Shown in pieces: positions 26,643-36,398 of a DNA stretch of 64,000 bases. Positions within the stretch are counted from its first letter, which is position 1, and each line of letters starts with the position of its first letter. A model generated the notes under the pieces. That model was not told where the DNA came from, ran no database searches, and saw only the letters and a list, made by a program, of their open reading frames with translations. The stretch is from an uncultured Eubacterium sp. Lineage in GTDB: Bacteria; Bacillota; Clostridia; Lachnospirales; Lachnospiraceae. The stretch covers positions 1-64,000 of the forward strand of contig CAKRFN010000007.1 of the NCBI GenBank assembly GCA_934320655.1. The letters run 5' to 3'. Made by a program: the position numbers and the translations under genes.

Positions 26643-28739
26643 TTACTTGACATGAACATCGATCTCTAACGAGATCGTTCCCGGATACAGCAGACAGTTA
26701 AGCGCCGGATAGATATCGGTCTCCTTGAGCTTCGCCTGATTGCTGTGCTGCGGCTGCATTGATAACGCATAGACAAACTCTACACACTCCAAATCCTCGA
26801 TCGCATGGAACACCTCATTAAACCGCAGGACATCACCGAAATTTTTGTCCGAGTGAACATAATCGATCTGTTCACGGATGACCCGCTCGATCTGTTCCCT
26901 GCAATTTTTGTAGACCGGCTTGACATAGACCGTGCCTCTCACATTGACCGGCTCATAGACTGGCGGGATGATCTCGATGCGCGTCGTGAGCAGTCTGCGA
27001 TTCTCTAACTCCTGCTCGATGATCTCGCGGTAGGTATCGGACAGGCGCGGATGCTCCTCGTCCGTTCCGGGCTTGACGGCGATGCGCACACGATTGTGCT
27101 CCTCGTCCATGTCCGCCTTCACCTTATGGATACACAACTGCGGTGTCCGCTTCACAATCGTCTCATAATCTGCCGCTGTGACTGCCGTGTAGGGCGTATA
27201 CAGATCATCGACAAACCGTTTTCTGACCTCCGGAATGCGCTCCCTGAAGCATCCACCCGTGCCTGCTCCCGGATTGCTGAACCGAATGTCTGACGGCACA
27301 TGCTTTGTCGTAAAGACGCTGCCGCTGCGGATATTTCCCTCCGGGCCATTCGTGATAGCACAGCCCGCAATAAACAACTGTGCACCGATGAAATCACCGG
27401 CATCCTCGATGCAGACCGTTCCGTCGTTTTCGTACAGATGGTAGTACAGATTGCCTTCCTCCTCGCGCTCGGGACGGACAAAATCGTACACCGGCTCACC
27501 GTTTTCATCCAGACGCTTCGCGATGATCGAAAAGGAATCCGCCACCACATGCTTCACCGGCAGCTTCAACGTCTGATTGTCATAGCCGAGCACCGTTCCG
27601 ATCGTATAGCTGCGCATCATTTCCTCGGTATAAGCGACGATACGGATCGCATTTTTCACCTTTTCCGGCGCATATCCGTGTCGTTTTTTGTCGAACGAAT
27701 AGATATGCATGCCATAACCCTCCTGCAGCAGATCATAATAGCGCCCCTGCGCATCCGGCGACTGCGCGTACTCATACTTGCGGTACGAGCCGCCCTTTTC
27801 CTCCCGCGCGTAGACATGTACATAGCCTTCCTCTGCGAGATCGCTGAACAGTCTGACGTTTCCCGGCTTGTGGAACGTCGTGCAGGTGCTGAGTGTCTTT
27901 TTCTGCCATACTTCAAACAGAAAGCCTTGTACCTCGATCAGCTTCGGCCGCACATCATAGTCTGCACGTGTCAATGTCGCACGGATAACATATGCAGGTG
28001 TTTCGAGCTCCTCATACAAGGCGGCTGCCTCCTGCGGCAGACGGATACGCACCTCGCCGCTCATCAGAAAGCAGTTCGAATAATCCCTCACCGGCACCTC
28101 GACAAAGCCCTGCTCCGTATAGCACTCCCATTTCATCTGTGCAAACGTATTGCGCCCTTTTTCCGGAAAATCGTTCCGGTTGTAGCGGTCTGCCACGTGG
28201 ATATATAAAATCAGTTCCTCCCCCGGCTCCGGCAGTGCGTTTGCGCAAAAATACACACTGTCCCCGACCTTCGGATATTCCCCAAACACAAAGCCCGGCA
28301 CCTTGATCTCTTTCTCACACAGATAGCTGTAATTATAATCGGTTCCGTCCCGTCTGCCGTAAATACCGGTCAGATGTCCGGTGTTAAGGAGCGTCACACG
28401 GTTCGTCTCAAAACACAGCTCCCCGATCTGAAACTGCTGGTTCGCCGGCAGGTACACCGGCTCCTTTACATTTTCTGCGGACAGCAGCAGTCTCGCACAT
28501 CTGCCCTTGCGCGCCTGAAACCCGACGAGGCGCAGCAGGTTCTGCAAAATCGGTGCGGTGACCTGATCGATCATATCCGCCTGCAATGTCTCGAATGCGG
28601 TCAGACTCTCGAGTATCGTGATACCGGGGTCTGATGCATTGAAGTTCGTCCACTCGTCCGTATACAGAGGGATCTGCGTCAGCGCTTCGTTATAACGTTC
28701 ATCAAATGTTTTCTTTTTCAAATTTTTACTGTTTAACAT
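26643..28739 (-). CDS. Baseplate J-like protein (Afp12 type)
   Basis: 698 residues. The start carries the CIS baseplate signature TQIPLYTDEWTNFNASDPGI then TILESLTAFETLQADMIDQV. The C-terminal half has the gpJ/gp6-like core (RFVDDLYTPYTAVTAADYE, RVRIAVKPGTDEEHPRLS) and ends in YPGTISLEIDVHVK. Proteins of this family form the wedge that surrounds the spike and drives sheath triggering. It is a little shorter than Afp12. It lies directly after a second, larger J-like gene, as in other CIS. Confidence 0.88.
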   Translation of the reverse strand: MLNSKNLKKKTFDERYNEALTQIPLYTDEWTNFNASDPGITILESLTAFETLQADMIDQVTAPILQNLLRLVGFQARKGRCARLLLSAENVKEPVYLPANQQFQIGELCFETNRVTLLNTGHLTGIYGRRDGTDYNYSYLCEKEIKVPGFVFGEYPKVGDSVYFCANALPEPGEELILYIHVADRYNRNDFPEKGRNTFAQMKWECYTEQGFVEVPVRDYSNCFLMSGEVRIRLPQEAAALYEELETPAYVIRATLTRADYDVRPKLIEVQGFLFEVWQKKTLSTCTTFHKPGNVRLFSDLAEEGYVHVYAREEKGGSYRKYEYAQSPDAQGRYYDLLQEGYGMHIYSFDKKRHGYAPEKVKNAIRIVAYTEEMMRSYTIGTVLGYDNQTLKLPVKHVVADSFSIIAKRLDENGEPVYDFVRPEREEEGNLYYHLYENDGTVCIEDAGDFIGAQLFIAGCAITNGPEGNIRSGSVFTTKHVPSDIRFSNPGAGTGGCFRERIPEVRKRFVDDLYTPYTAVTAADYETIVKRTPQLCIHKVKADMDEEHNRVRIAVKPGTDEEHPRLSDTYREIIEQELENRRLLTTRIEIIPPVYEPVNVRGTVYVKPVYKNCREQIERVIREQIDYVHSDKNFGDVLRFNEVFHAIEDLECVEFVYALSMQPQHSNQAKLKETDIYPALNCLLYPGTISLEIDVHVK

Positions 28740-28756
28740 TTGCCATTCTCCCCCGT

Positions 28757-31700
28757 CTACTGCTCATCGACCATCAAATGAACCCGATGTGATCCGCTGC
28801 GGCATACCATAAACGGATTTTCCTGCACCTGTGCAAGCTCCGTCTCATGCGTTCCGGATTCGTCCGTATAGTGTGCGATCAGCAGCAGCCTGCGCACGAT
28901 CGCCTTGCTCTTTAATACATTCAGCTTCATCAGAAGCTGGTTCTCCTTCGGCATCACACCGATCTTCCAGCCGATGCCGTTCTCACTCTCGACCGGATCG
29001 AGATATTGTCTGAGGCAGTTCTGCAGCTCGTTCTGGATCTCAAAGCTGTCCTCCATCTGTACGCTCTTTGCCCAGATATCCACGCAGACATCGACGAAAA
29101 TCGGCTCTACGATGTGGATGTGATCCGGCGAGATCGTCAGCTCACACGACTGCATCAGATATTTTTTCAGGTTATCCGCGAGATTGTGAAACGTATAGCT
29201 GCCCGCGCGGTAATCCTTTAACAGCACAACAAATGTAACCGCATCCGGATCCTCCGCTCCGTCGATCCGTCTGCCCGTGACACAATGTACCTGTGCGATC
29301 GTATCGGAATATGCCAGAATCTCCCGCTCGTAATCGCTGATCGACACGAGACGTTTTCTGGATCTTAAAATGTTAGCTCCGCGCGCCAGCGCGCTCTCCA
29401 GAGTCTCCATGTTACTGCCGCCGTATGCCTTGAACGGATTGCTGACGGTATTTAAAAACATAAACTGTGCACGCGCTTCGTTGATCGCGCCCTTGCCGAC
29501 ATTTCCAAGCTGTCCGTCACAGCAGCGGATGCGCACCTTGAATGCCACATCATCCGTGACGCGTGGCACATCAATATGCAGCCCATCGCCGAAGATCAGG
29601 CGGTTGTTCATGCGGTCTAACACATAGCCGCGCTCATGCTGCCCGTCATCGAGCCGTTCGAGTTCTTCCCATTTCACATAAAACGCGGAGATTTCGCCGC
29701 GCATATCATATTCTGCACGCACCTGATCAGGCATCACATGCAGCAGGTGCTGCATCTGTTTTGCAGTGCGGCGGTCACGCTCATTGACCCACACATCCAC
29801 ATCTAAAATGTGATCCGTGCCGAGCATAAAATACATATTCGGAAGTACCTCGTCAAGATAAAAGTCCTGCTCCGCCCTTGTCACGATATTTTCTACCTGT
29901 ACGGCATTCAGCCGTACATCATTGATCCGCGGAAGCATATCCTCCGGCTCATCCTCGCGTCTGATCCGGCTGCGCGTGATGCGGATCCAGTACATCTGCT
30001 TATTTTCAATTACGAGCGGTGCCTGATCCGACTGCGGCATGAAAATGACTGTTCCGGTTCTCGTGAAATTCGAGGTGTGATCCACGACCTTCATCTGGCG
30101 GAAGCCGCCGCGCGTGCTGTATTCGAACTTACACCGCAGCCCGTCGTAATAATTGCCCTCCGCAATGTCAAAATACAGGCTGACCGGTCCGCGGTCCATG
30201 CGGTTTTTAAAGCCCAGATACAGGGCATCATCGCTGTAAAGCCCGACTCCGAACGCCACAAACGGGCGGTGCTCCTTGAGCAGCTTTGTACAGTCGATCT
30301 TTCGCGTCGTGTTGACTGCGACGAGCTTCTGCGGCTCTACAGAATGTTCTTTATAGCAATAGGATATCTTCAAATCCTTAATATGCGGATAATGGTGGAT
30401 GCTCGGACGCATATAGCAGTTGTCGGATTTTAACAGCTGGATGCGCAGCACACGACCCTCATACGCGCCGCTGGCTGTCGTCTCCCAATCAGACGGACAC
30501 ACAAACTCCAGCTCATATCTGCCCTTTTTATCCTGCATGAAAAGCTGTCTGTATTCCTGACGGCACTCGAGCTTTTTCCAGCCGATTCCATTAAAGTATT
30601 CGATCGAAATCTCCTCCGCGTACACATCCGCCGGCATATCGGTATAGACCACGCGCGGCTTGCGCTTGATGATCTTTAAATCGTCCTGTTCCTGACGCTT
30701 GGTCAGCTCCACCATATGCTCGGGATAAGTCACATCAAAGGAAATCGTGACGACTGCACCCGATTTTGCAAAATAATTGTCGTGTCCGATATAGCACTCC
30801 TGATAGAGCGCCAGCGTATCCCCAAACAGATCAAACGACTGCACATCGAGATCCGTCGTTCCGTTATTCACAGACTCCGGCATCTGCTCCTTGCCCTCGG
30901 AAGAAAAGGCAATTTGTGAAATCGCATAGTTTTCCGTCACAGGCTCCTGTGTGTCAAGGACGATGAGCTGATACTCGCGCCCATCAACCATCAGCGTGTC
31001 AACCGAGGGATCTGCCGCGTCCTTGCGCAGACAAAACGTCTCCCCGTCACCCAGCTGTGCCACCTGTGTATACGGATGAAGCTCTCCGGCTCCGTAATAG
31101 CTGAACCGGTATCTGCCCGACCGGATCTGTTCTAACAGCTTTGCATCTCCCGCTATGCGCACATACAGCGGATTATCTGCGGTGTCAAAGGCACTCTCGT
31201 GGTAGAACAGCAGCGCATTTTTTGAAATATTTGCCTCTTTTCCGAACAGGCGAAACGGCTGTATCCGCAGCGCCACCGGCTGCTCCGATGCCTCATAGGA
31301 ATATGTATCACCGACTGCCTCCTCCGCCTGTGTGTTCGGCGGGATCAGCTCCGGCACCTGATAACTGCCGAGCAGCGGCATGACATAGCCCTCTCTGCCC
31401 CTTGTCATAAACGCAGTCGAAAATACCGCATTGGACACGTAAATACTGTTCGATGTCTCAAAAACGACCGGATCTTCCCCGTCCTCCACCTGTGAGAGCA
31501 ACTGTGTCCCGCGCGGGATCTCCACGCCGGGGACAGTGTCATTGACCAGATCAAACAAAACGAGCGCACTCGCAGGCTTTGCCGGCAGCAATGAAATATC
31601 CAGCATATTGACAAACTCGGTATGATATTTTTCGATGACCTCGTTGTACATGGCGATATTATCACTCATCTGTCCCGCAAAGATCTTCGCGATCGTCACA

Positions 31701-31894
31701 CCGATATCCGGATCATCCTTGGAATAATGCCATTCCGGTGTGTAAGACTTCGCCAGTTCTATGATTTTCTTCTCAATATCGGTCTCTGTTCTCGGATCAA
31801 TCTGAACGTCAGGCACGATTCTGTCAGAATCATTACTGCTCATCCTGCTCACGCTCGCTGTCATATTGTTCTGATTCATACTGCTCTGGCTCAT
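28757..31894 (-). CDS. Large baseplate J-like protein (Afp11 type)
   Basis: 1,045 residues. The N-terminal signature is KIIELAKSYTPEWHYSKDDP followed by IGVTIAKIFAGQMSDNIAMY, near residue 50. The C-terminal part contains the J-like domain around ALARGANILRSRKRLVSISD and the VEPIFVDVCVDIWAKSV block. Together with the 698-residue protein it should form the baseplate wedge dimer. The first 62 bases overlap the gp25 gene. A start at 31843, next to the gp25 stop, is an alternative, but 31894 has the better GAGG site. The long middle (~150-700) is probably a beta-rich insert. Confidence 0.87.
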   Translation of the reverse strand: MSQSSMNQNNMTASVSRMSSNDSDRIVPDVQIDPRTETDIEKKIIELAKSYTPEWHYSKDDPDIGVTIAKIFAGQMSDNIAMYNEVIEKYHTEFVNMLDISLLPAKPASALVLFDLVNDTVPGVEIPRGTQLLSQVEDGEDPVVFETSNSIYVSNAVFSTAFMTRGREGYVMPLLGSYQVPELIPPNTQAEEAVGDTYSYEASEQPVALRIQPFRLFGKEANISKNALLFYHESAFDTADNPLYVRIAGDAKLLEQIRSGRYRFSYYGAGELHPYTQVAQLGDGETFCLRKDAADPSVDTLMVDGREYQLIVLDTQEPVTENYAISQIAFSSEGKEQMPESVNNGTTDLDVQSFDLFGDTLALYQECYIGHDNYFAKSGAVVTISFDVTYPEHMVELTKRQEQDDLKIIKRKPRVVYTDMPADVYAEEISIEYFNGIGWKKLECRQEYRQLFMQDKKGRYELEFVCPSDWETTASGAYEGRVLRIQLLKSDNCYMRPSIHHYPHIKDLKISYCYKEHSVEPQKLVAVNTTRKIDCTKLLKEHRPFVAFGVGLYSDDALYLGFKNRMDRGPVSLYFDIAEGNYYDGLRCKFEYSTRGGFRQMKVVDHTSNFTRTGTVIFMPQSDQAPLVIENKQMYWIRITRSRIRREDEPEDMLPRINDVRLNAVQVENIVTRAEQDFYLDEVLPNMYFMLGTDHILDVDVWVNERDRRTAKQMQHLLHVMPDQVRAEYDMRGEISAFYVKWEELERLDDGQHERGYVLDRMNNRLIFGDGLHIDVPRVTDDVAFKVRIRCCDGQLGNVGKGAINEARAQFMFLNTVSNPFKAYGGSNMETLESALARGANILRSRKRLVSISDYEREILAYSDTIAQVHCVTGRRIDGAEDPDAVTFVVLLKDYRAGSYTFHNLADNLKKYLMQSCELTISPDHIHIVEPIFVDVCVDIWAKSVQMEDSFEIQNELQNCLRQYLDPVESENGIGWKIGVMPKENQLLMKLNVLKSKAIVRRLLLIAHYTDESGTHETELAQVQENPFMVCRSGSHRVHLMVDEQ

Positions 31895-32303
31895 ACGCTT
31901 CTTCCTCTACCTCTGCATTTAAATAAAATGGAAATACCAGGTTATCTCTCTGATTTGTCTCACTCACAACGTAATCAATATTTACAATCAGACATCCATC
32001 CTTTGTCTGGGTGTCGGTTGTAATCTCCACGTCACCCACACGCGGTTCCTGCGTCAGGATCTGCTCTGTAAGATCACGTTTCATCATATTGAGTTCCGTA
32101 ATGTTTGTATCCATAAAGGTATATGACATCAGGTTGCTGCCATATCCCGGTCTGGCAAAACGCTCCGTCCGCTGTGTCATCAGGATCAGATAGATGGACT
32201 CCTTGACACTCTGCTCCGCCGAGGAAGTCATAAACCTGCCTGTCGCTTCATTAATCTGTGGTGGAAACTTCATACCGCTTCCCAGAAATTTTTTATCCGG
32301 CAT
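31833..32303 (-). CDS. gp25-like baseplate wedge protein (Afp9 type)
   Basis: 156 residues of the GPW/gp25 family, recognised from QSVKESIYLILMTQRTERFA followed by RPGYGSNLMSYTFMD, with the EPR motif in ILTQEPRVGDVEIT. In phage T4 this protein connects sheath and baseplate. The last 25 residues form an acidic, tyrosine-containing tail (EEEAYEPEQYESEQYDSERE) not found in typical members. Its coding region overlaps the start of the large J-like gene by 62 bases. Confidence 0.92.
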   Translation of the reverse strand: MPDKKFLGSGMKFPPQINEATGRFMTSSAEQSVKESIYLILMTQRTERFARPGYGSNLMSYTFMDTNITELNMMKRDLTEQILTQEPRVGDVEITTDTQTKDGCLIVNIDYVVSETNQRDNLVFPFYLNAEVEEEAYEPEQYESEQYDSEREQDEQ

Positions 32304-32325
32304 ATGAGATACTCCTTTCTGCCAC

Positions 32326-33144
32326 TTAACCGATCTTGATCGGCTTTCCTTCTACCGTTATCGGTCCGTTGCTTGAGACTGATGCTTTGGCTGTGCCCTC
32401 CAGCTTGGTTGTCGCACCGCTGACCTCAAAGGTTTTTAGTGCCTCCTGCTTGATATTGTTCGTCGCACTCACACGGAAATCCTTTGTTTTCAGTTCTGTC
32501 ACACCACTGGTGCCGTTCATGATCAGTTCAATCTGGTCTCCGACCTTGACCGTCAGCTTTGATGCAGCTAACACTTCCATCTGTCCATTCATCGTATCCA
32601 TCGTGATCTTATTTTCACCATTTGGATCTGTGATCGTGATCTTATGCTTGGCATTGTCGAGCGTGATACTGTGCTCGGTACCCTGCGATTTTCCCGCTGT
32701 CCGGATCGTGATCTTGTCTTTTGTACCGTCACCCTCCTGATCCTCAAACTCGATCGCATTGCCGTTATGTGTCACAATCCGTTTGTTCGTATTCGGCTGG
32801 TCAGCCGTCTGATTTAAAAACATGTCTGAGGACTTGGACACACAGCCGATCACATATGGCCGTTCAATATTGCCCTGCTCAAAGGCAACCAGTACCTGAT
32901 CGCCGATCTCAGGCATAAAAAAGATCCCCCATTTGGAGCCGCCATACGGCATCGCCAGTCTCGCCCAGCGCAGCTGGTTTCCCTCGTCCCTCGATGGCAG
33001 CGACACACACAGTCTGCCCGGCATCGTGTTGTCATAATTCTGCGCCACCGTCCCTATGACAACACCGAGCACCCGGTTGTCTCCCGTCTCGGTTTTCGTT
33101 GTCTGTTTTTCTGCAATATCATCAATAATATCAAATAATCCCAT
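32326..33144 (-). CDS. gp5/VgrG-like spike protein
   Basis: 272 residues. An OB-fold domain (residues ~20-105) is recognised from VVIGTVAQNYDNTMPGRLCV, LRWARLAMPYGG and FMPEIGDQVLVAFEQGN. A C-terminal repetitive beta-helix follows, with alternating hydrophobic pattern (KITIRTAG, HSITLDNAKHKITITD, NKITMDTMNGQMEV). This forms the trimeric needle of the CIS. In Afp/PVC systems the gp27 and gp5 parts are fused in one protein (Afp8). Here the gp27-like part is the separate gene immediately upstream. Confidence 0.9.
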   Translation of the reverse strand: MGLFDIIDDIAEKQTTKTETGDNRVLGVVIGTVAQNYDNTMPGRLCVSLPSRDEGNQLRWARLAMPYGGSKWGIFFMPEIGDQVLVAFEQGNIERPYVIGCVSKSSDMFLNQTADQPNTNKRIVTHNGNAIEFEDQEGDGTKDKITIRTAGKSQGTEHSITLDNAKHKITITDPNGENKITMDTMNGQMEVLAASKLTVKVGDQIELIMNGTSGVTELKTKDFRVSATNNIKQEALKTFEVSGATTKLEGTAKASVSSNGPITVEGKPIKIG

Positions 33145-33186
33145 ACTCTGTCATTCCTCCGGATCCATTCTGAAAGAATCCTGCCA

Positions 33187-34599
33187 CTATAGCATCTGCC
33201 CTAAGATGCCCGTGGCACCTCCCGCCAGATCATCCATCTGCGCAAACGCATCATCTGCCGCATCCATTGCACTGTTCACCGTATCCATGACACCACCCAG
33301 CGCACCGCCGAGCAATCCGCCACTGCTGCTTCCACCGGAATAGGATCCACCAAGCCCTGCTGCCTTGGCAGTGATCCTTGTAATAAATCCACGTTCACTG
33401 TCTAAGGTATGTCTGACACTCACAATGTAAAACAGATTGTTGACCGGATCCCCCATATCTACCAGTTTCACAAAACGTCCGACAACCAGATCCGGCAGCC
33501 CGATAAACTCTGCCTCAAGCGTTCCATAACGGTAGGCAATGTCCTCTGCCAGATACGCAGCCCGGTAACCGGCTTCCTTCTTGCTATCTGCTGTCGGATC
33601 AATATAGATCATCGATGAATTGTTAATGAGCCTGGATGCATATCTGCCTTTGGACAGCTTATTTTTCATCTTGACAGAACTCGTAATCTGCGATGCCTTT
33701 CCGACATCTGTGCTGCGTACCTCTACCTCACCGACCAGCCCGGTCACATTATATTCCACATCTACATTTCTCATGCCGGTCGCCGGGGACAATTCCATCA
33801 GCACATCCTTGTAATTCTTGGCTTTCCTGAAATATACATTTCCCGCACTGACAAAAAATTCATAATTATATTTTTTTGCCGCTTTTACAACGAATTCATA
33901 ATCGCTCTCAGCGACCATCTCCACCGTCTTATCGGTTGCAGAGCCTGACATGCCGGAAGCTGACCCAAGCATTCCAGAGATACCACCCCCTGCCGATGTC
34001 AGATCTGACAGCCCGCCGGTTCCGGCAATATCTGTGGCAGATCCGCCCGGCGCGGATGCCGTATTGTTCTTGTCCGGCGTATCTGCGATCGTGAGGCTCT
34101 TGATCACACCCCGGTTTTTCATCTCTGTATAGACCTGCGAGTTGAAGATCTCCTGCACACCATCGGAATAGCTCATTGCCATGAGCTGCTTAGAATAACA
34201 GTTCGCCATCATAATCCCCTTGATATCCATACAGTTTACACGGATACCCGGATTCTCGCCCTCCTGAAAAAAGAAGTTCACATGTGAGATAAACCCGCAG
34301 AACACTTCCTTGACAACCGTACCATATCCGATACAGATCGACACCTGTGCACCGAGCATCACATATTTTTTGACACGTTTATACTCAAACGCACACGTAT
34401 TCGTATTGTACGCACCGTAGATCACAAAGGATGCGATGCCTGCCTCATATCCACTCGTGCTCTCAATCTCCAGATCGCCAACCATCAGCCCGGTCTTGGA
34501 CTTATCAATCTCGTTCCCCTCTACGGTAACAAGTACAAGTGGATTGAAAAAATTGTCATATTCTTTTTTCAAGTCTTCAAAATTAATCTGTGCTGCCAT
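33187..34599 (-). CDS. gp27/late-control-D-like hub protein
   Basis: 470 residues. The N-terminal tube-like domain (LVTVEGNEIDKSKTGLMVGD, EAGIASFVIYGAYN) and gpD-type features (ESDYEFVVKAAKKYNYEFF, LVVGRFVKLVDMGDP) identify the hub on which the spike sits. A Gly/Ser/Ala-rich insert lies around residues 180-225, and a second Gly-rich patch near 430 precedes an amphipathic C-terminus. In Afp-type systems this part is fused to the spike. Together with the next gene it makes the split equivalent of Afp8. Confidence 0.87.
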   Translation of the reverse strand: MAAQINFEDLKKEYDNFFNPLVLVTVEGNEIDKSKTGLMVGDLEIESTSGYEAGIASFVIYGAYNTNTCAFEYKRVKKYVMLGAQVSICIGYGTVVKEVFCGFISHVNFFFQEGENPGIRVNCMDIKGIMMANCYSKQLMAMSYSDGVQEIFNSQVYTEMKNRGVIKSLTIADTPDKNNTASAPGGSATDIAGTGGLSDLTSAGGGISGMLGSASGMSGSATDKTVEMVAESDYEFVVKAAKKYNYEFFVSAGNVYFRKAKNYKDVLMELSPATGMRNVDVEYNVTGLVGEVEVRSTDVGKASQITSSVKMKNKLSKGRYASRLINNSSMIYIDPTADSKKEAGYRAAYLAEDIAYRYGTLEAEFIGLPDLVVGRFVKLVDMGDPVNNLFYIVSVRHTLDSERGFITRITAKAAGLGGSYSGGSSSGGLLGGALGGVMDTVNSAMDAADDAFAQMDDLAGGATGILGQML

Positions 34600-34636
34600 A
34601 TCTATATCCTTTTATGCAGATGCAGTCATCTGCCAA

Positions 34637-35476
34637 TTATTTTCCAATATTAAGCAGGCTTCCCACCTTCTGTCCGGCATTAACAAGACTATTGCTGCCT
34701 GCCCCAAATGCACTATTATATGCCTTCTGCCAGGAACCGAGACTATGCGGATTCACATTCTGGTCTGCACAGATGAGAGATAGCTGTACAACTGCACGCA
34801 CCGGTTCGCCGGACGTGTTAAACATCGTATACTGCGATGCCACACGGTTGAGTACGCCCTCATAACTCATATCAGCCCAGTTAAATGTGATACACCGCGT
34901 GTAAGGTGACCGCAGCGCTGCAATCAGTCCCTCAACCTCCTGCTGTACGGTTAGTTTTGTCTTTTTCGACGCTGCCTTTACCGTATTTTTAACTACGGAC
35001 CGTGCCAGTTCAGAGGCTGCTATGTTCGTCTTTGCACTTAAAAAGCTGTCACTCGGATCCATACGGTCAAACAGGAGCTTCACGGTCAGCTTGATGTGTA
35101 CCGGCACCGGCATCATCGCAATGTTCGAAGAGACATTCTTTGACTGATCCCCGGGATTATTATATGCAGTCGTCGCCATACGGCCGCCTCCATGGCCCTC
35201 AATAGTCAGTTCATTGGGGTTAAACTGTACCTCAAACTTCTTTTTTGTCCCTTTGAAATCTTTCAATTCCCGATACATCCATTCACTGCTCAGCTTTTCA
35301 AACGTATCCAGTGCATTCCCTGAAAACATACTCAGATATCTGTCTCTGGCCTCCGGTGTAATTGCTGCCTTGGAATTTGACCCCGGGACAGTCTTTACAG
35401 TTGCAGTCTGGATGCCCCTCAGATCCAGAATCTCTAAAATTGCTTTTTCATTTTTAAAAAAATTAGCTACGCCCAT
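34637..35476 (-). CDS. CIS tube-type connector protein (Afp7-like), copy 1
   Basis: 279 residues. The family signature is KKFEVQFNPNELTIEG near residue 80. After it come VHIKLTVKLLFDRMDPSDSF, the block RCITFNWADMSYEGVLNRV and YTMFNTSGEPVRAVVQLSL. This is the contractile injection system tube-protein domain seen in Afp7/gp53-like adaptors joining the inner tube to the hub. The usual C-terminal LysM domain is not obvious. The next gene upstream encodes a second protein of the same plan, suggesting a heterodimer or stacked adaptors. Confidence 0.82.
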   Translation of the reverse strand: MGVANFFKNEKAILEILDLRGIQTATVKTVPGSNSKAAITPEARDRYLSMFSGNALDTFEKLSSEWMYRELKDFKGTKKKFEVQFNPNELTIEGHGGGRMATTAYNNPGDQSKNVSSNIAMMPVPVHIKLTVKLLFDRMDPSDSFLSAKTNIAASELARSVVKNTVKAASKKTKLTVQQEVEGLIAALRSPYTRCITFNWADMSYEGVLNRVASQYTMFNTSGEPVRAVVQLSLICADQNVNPHSLGSWQKAYNSAFGAGSNSLVNAGQKVGSLLNIGK

Positions 35477-35517
35477 TCGTCTACCCTGCTTTTCCTGATT
35501 TCCTGTTCATTCGGAGC

Positions 35518-36372
35518 TTACAGATTCAAGTTCAAAACCGAATTGTTTATGATGCCGGCTCCCTTGTTTCCTGCTTTGGTCAATGATGACAGCCCGGAAT
35601 CCCCGAATGCTGTTGTAAACGCCTTATCCCAATACTTATTCTCATATTTTGCCGCCGGATCTTCTGACTGGCGGATCGTAAGCTGGATCTCGCCCCGCAC
35701 CGGACTGCCCACAGTGTTGAACATCGTATAATGCGAGTTCACGCTGCAAAGTTCCCCCCGAAAACACATCTTTGCCCAGAAAAACAGGACATTTCTCGTG
35801 TAAGTTCTCGTCAGCAGTGACATGATACCGTCCATCTGCGGTTTTACCGAATATCCATCTTTTAACGTGTTTGCAATATCCATACCCCATCCGACTGCAT
35901 TCCCGATATTAGGTGCCAGATTGGACATCATAAACGAATCATAGACATTGACCGCATCAAACAATAGCTGTACAGTCATGGTCGTCGCCTCCGGCTCATA
36001 GTTCTGGCGCAGCTGGTTTGTACTGGCATCCCCCATATTGCCTGCCGAAAAATTCATCTGTGTGCCGGCAACTGTCTCCAGATAAATACTGGACGGATTA
36101 TACTGCACCTCCAGCGCGAGATAATTTTTGCTATGTATCGTTTTTGTCGTATTTCTTCTAGCCAGATTCTTAAAGGACTCCATAATTCCCTGACCGCTGC
36201 CCTCCCCAATCAGAGCTATGCGCAGCTCATCCGAATTTTTGATTGCCTGTTCAACCGTCAGGTTTTTGTCTTTGCTGATATCCGGCACACACAGGATCGC
36301 TTTTGGTATATTTCCGGTCACCTGATTTGCCGTTTTTTTCAAATCCCCCAACAGATTTGCGCCTAATCCCAT
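35518..36372 (-). CDS. CIS tube-type connector protein (Afp7-like), copy 2
   Basis: 284 residues, with the same architecture as the neighbouring 279-residue protein: ALEVQYNPSSIYLETVAG, TMTVQLLFDAVNVYDSF, NVLFFWAKMCFRGELCSV, YTMFNTVGSPVRGEIQLTI. The N-terminal 60 residues differ. Both should bind at the tube-hub junction. The pair is arranged in tandem with a 41-base gap and probably arose by old duplication, since they share motifs rather than long identities. Confidence 0.82.
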   Translation of the reverse strand: MGLGANLLGDLKKTANQVTGNIPKAILCVPDISKDKNLTVEQAIKNSDELRIALIGEGSGQGIMESFKNLARRNTTKTIHSKNYLALEVQYNPSSIYLETVAGTQMNFSAGNMGDASTNQLRQNYEPEATTMTVQLLFDAVNVYDSFMMSNLAPNIGNAVGWGMDIANTLKDGYSVKPQMDGIMSLLTRTYTRNVLFFWAKMCFRGELCSVNSHYTMFNTVGSPVRGEIQLTIRQSEDPAAKYENKYWDKAFTTAFGDSGLSSLTKAGNKGAGIINNSVLNLNL

Positions 36373-36398
36373 CTGTCATCCTTCCTTTGCTCTAAAGA

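Noticed and set aside
27300..28208. 302-residue plus-strand open frame
   Set aside because: Shadow of the baseplate-J gene, of unnatural composition rich in histidine, isoleucine and arginine, with no ribosome site.
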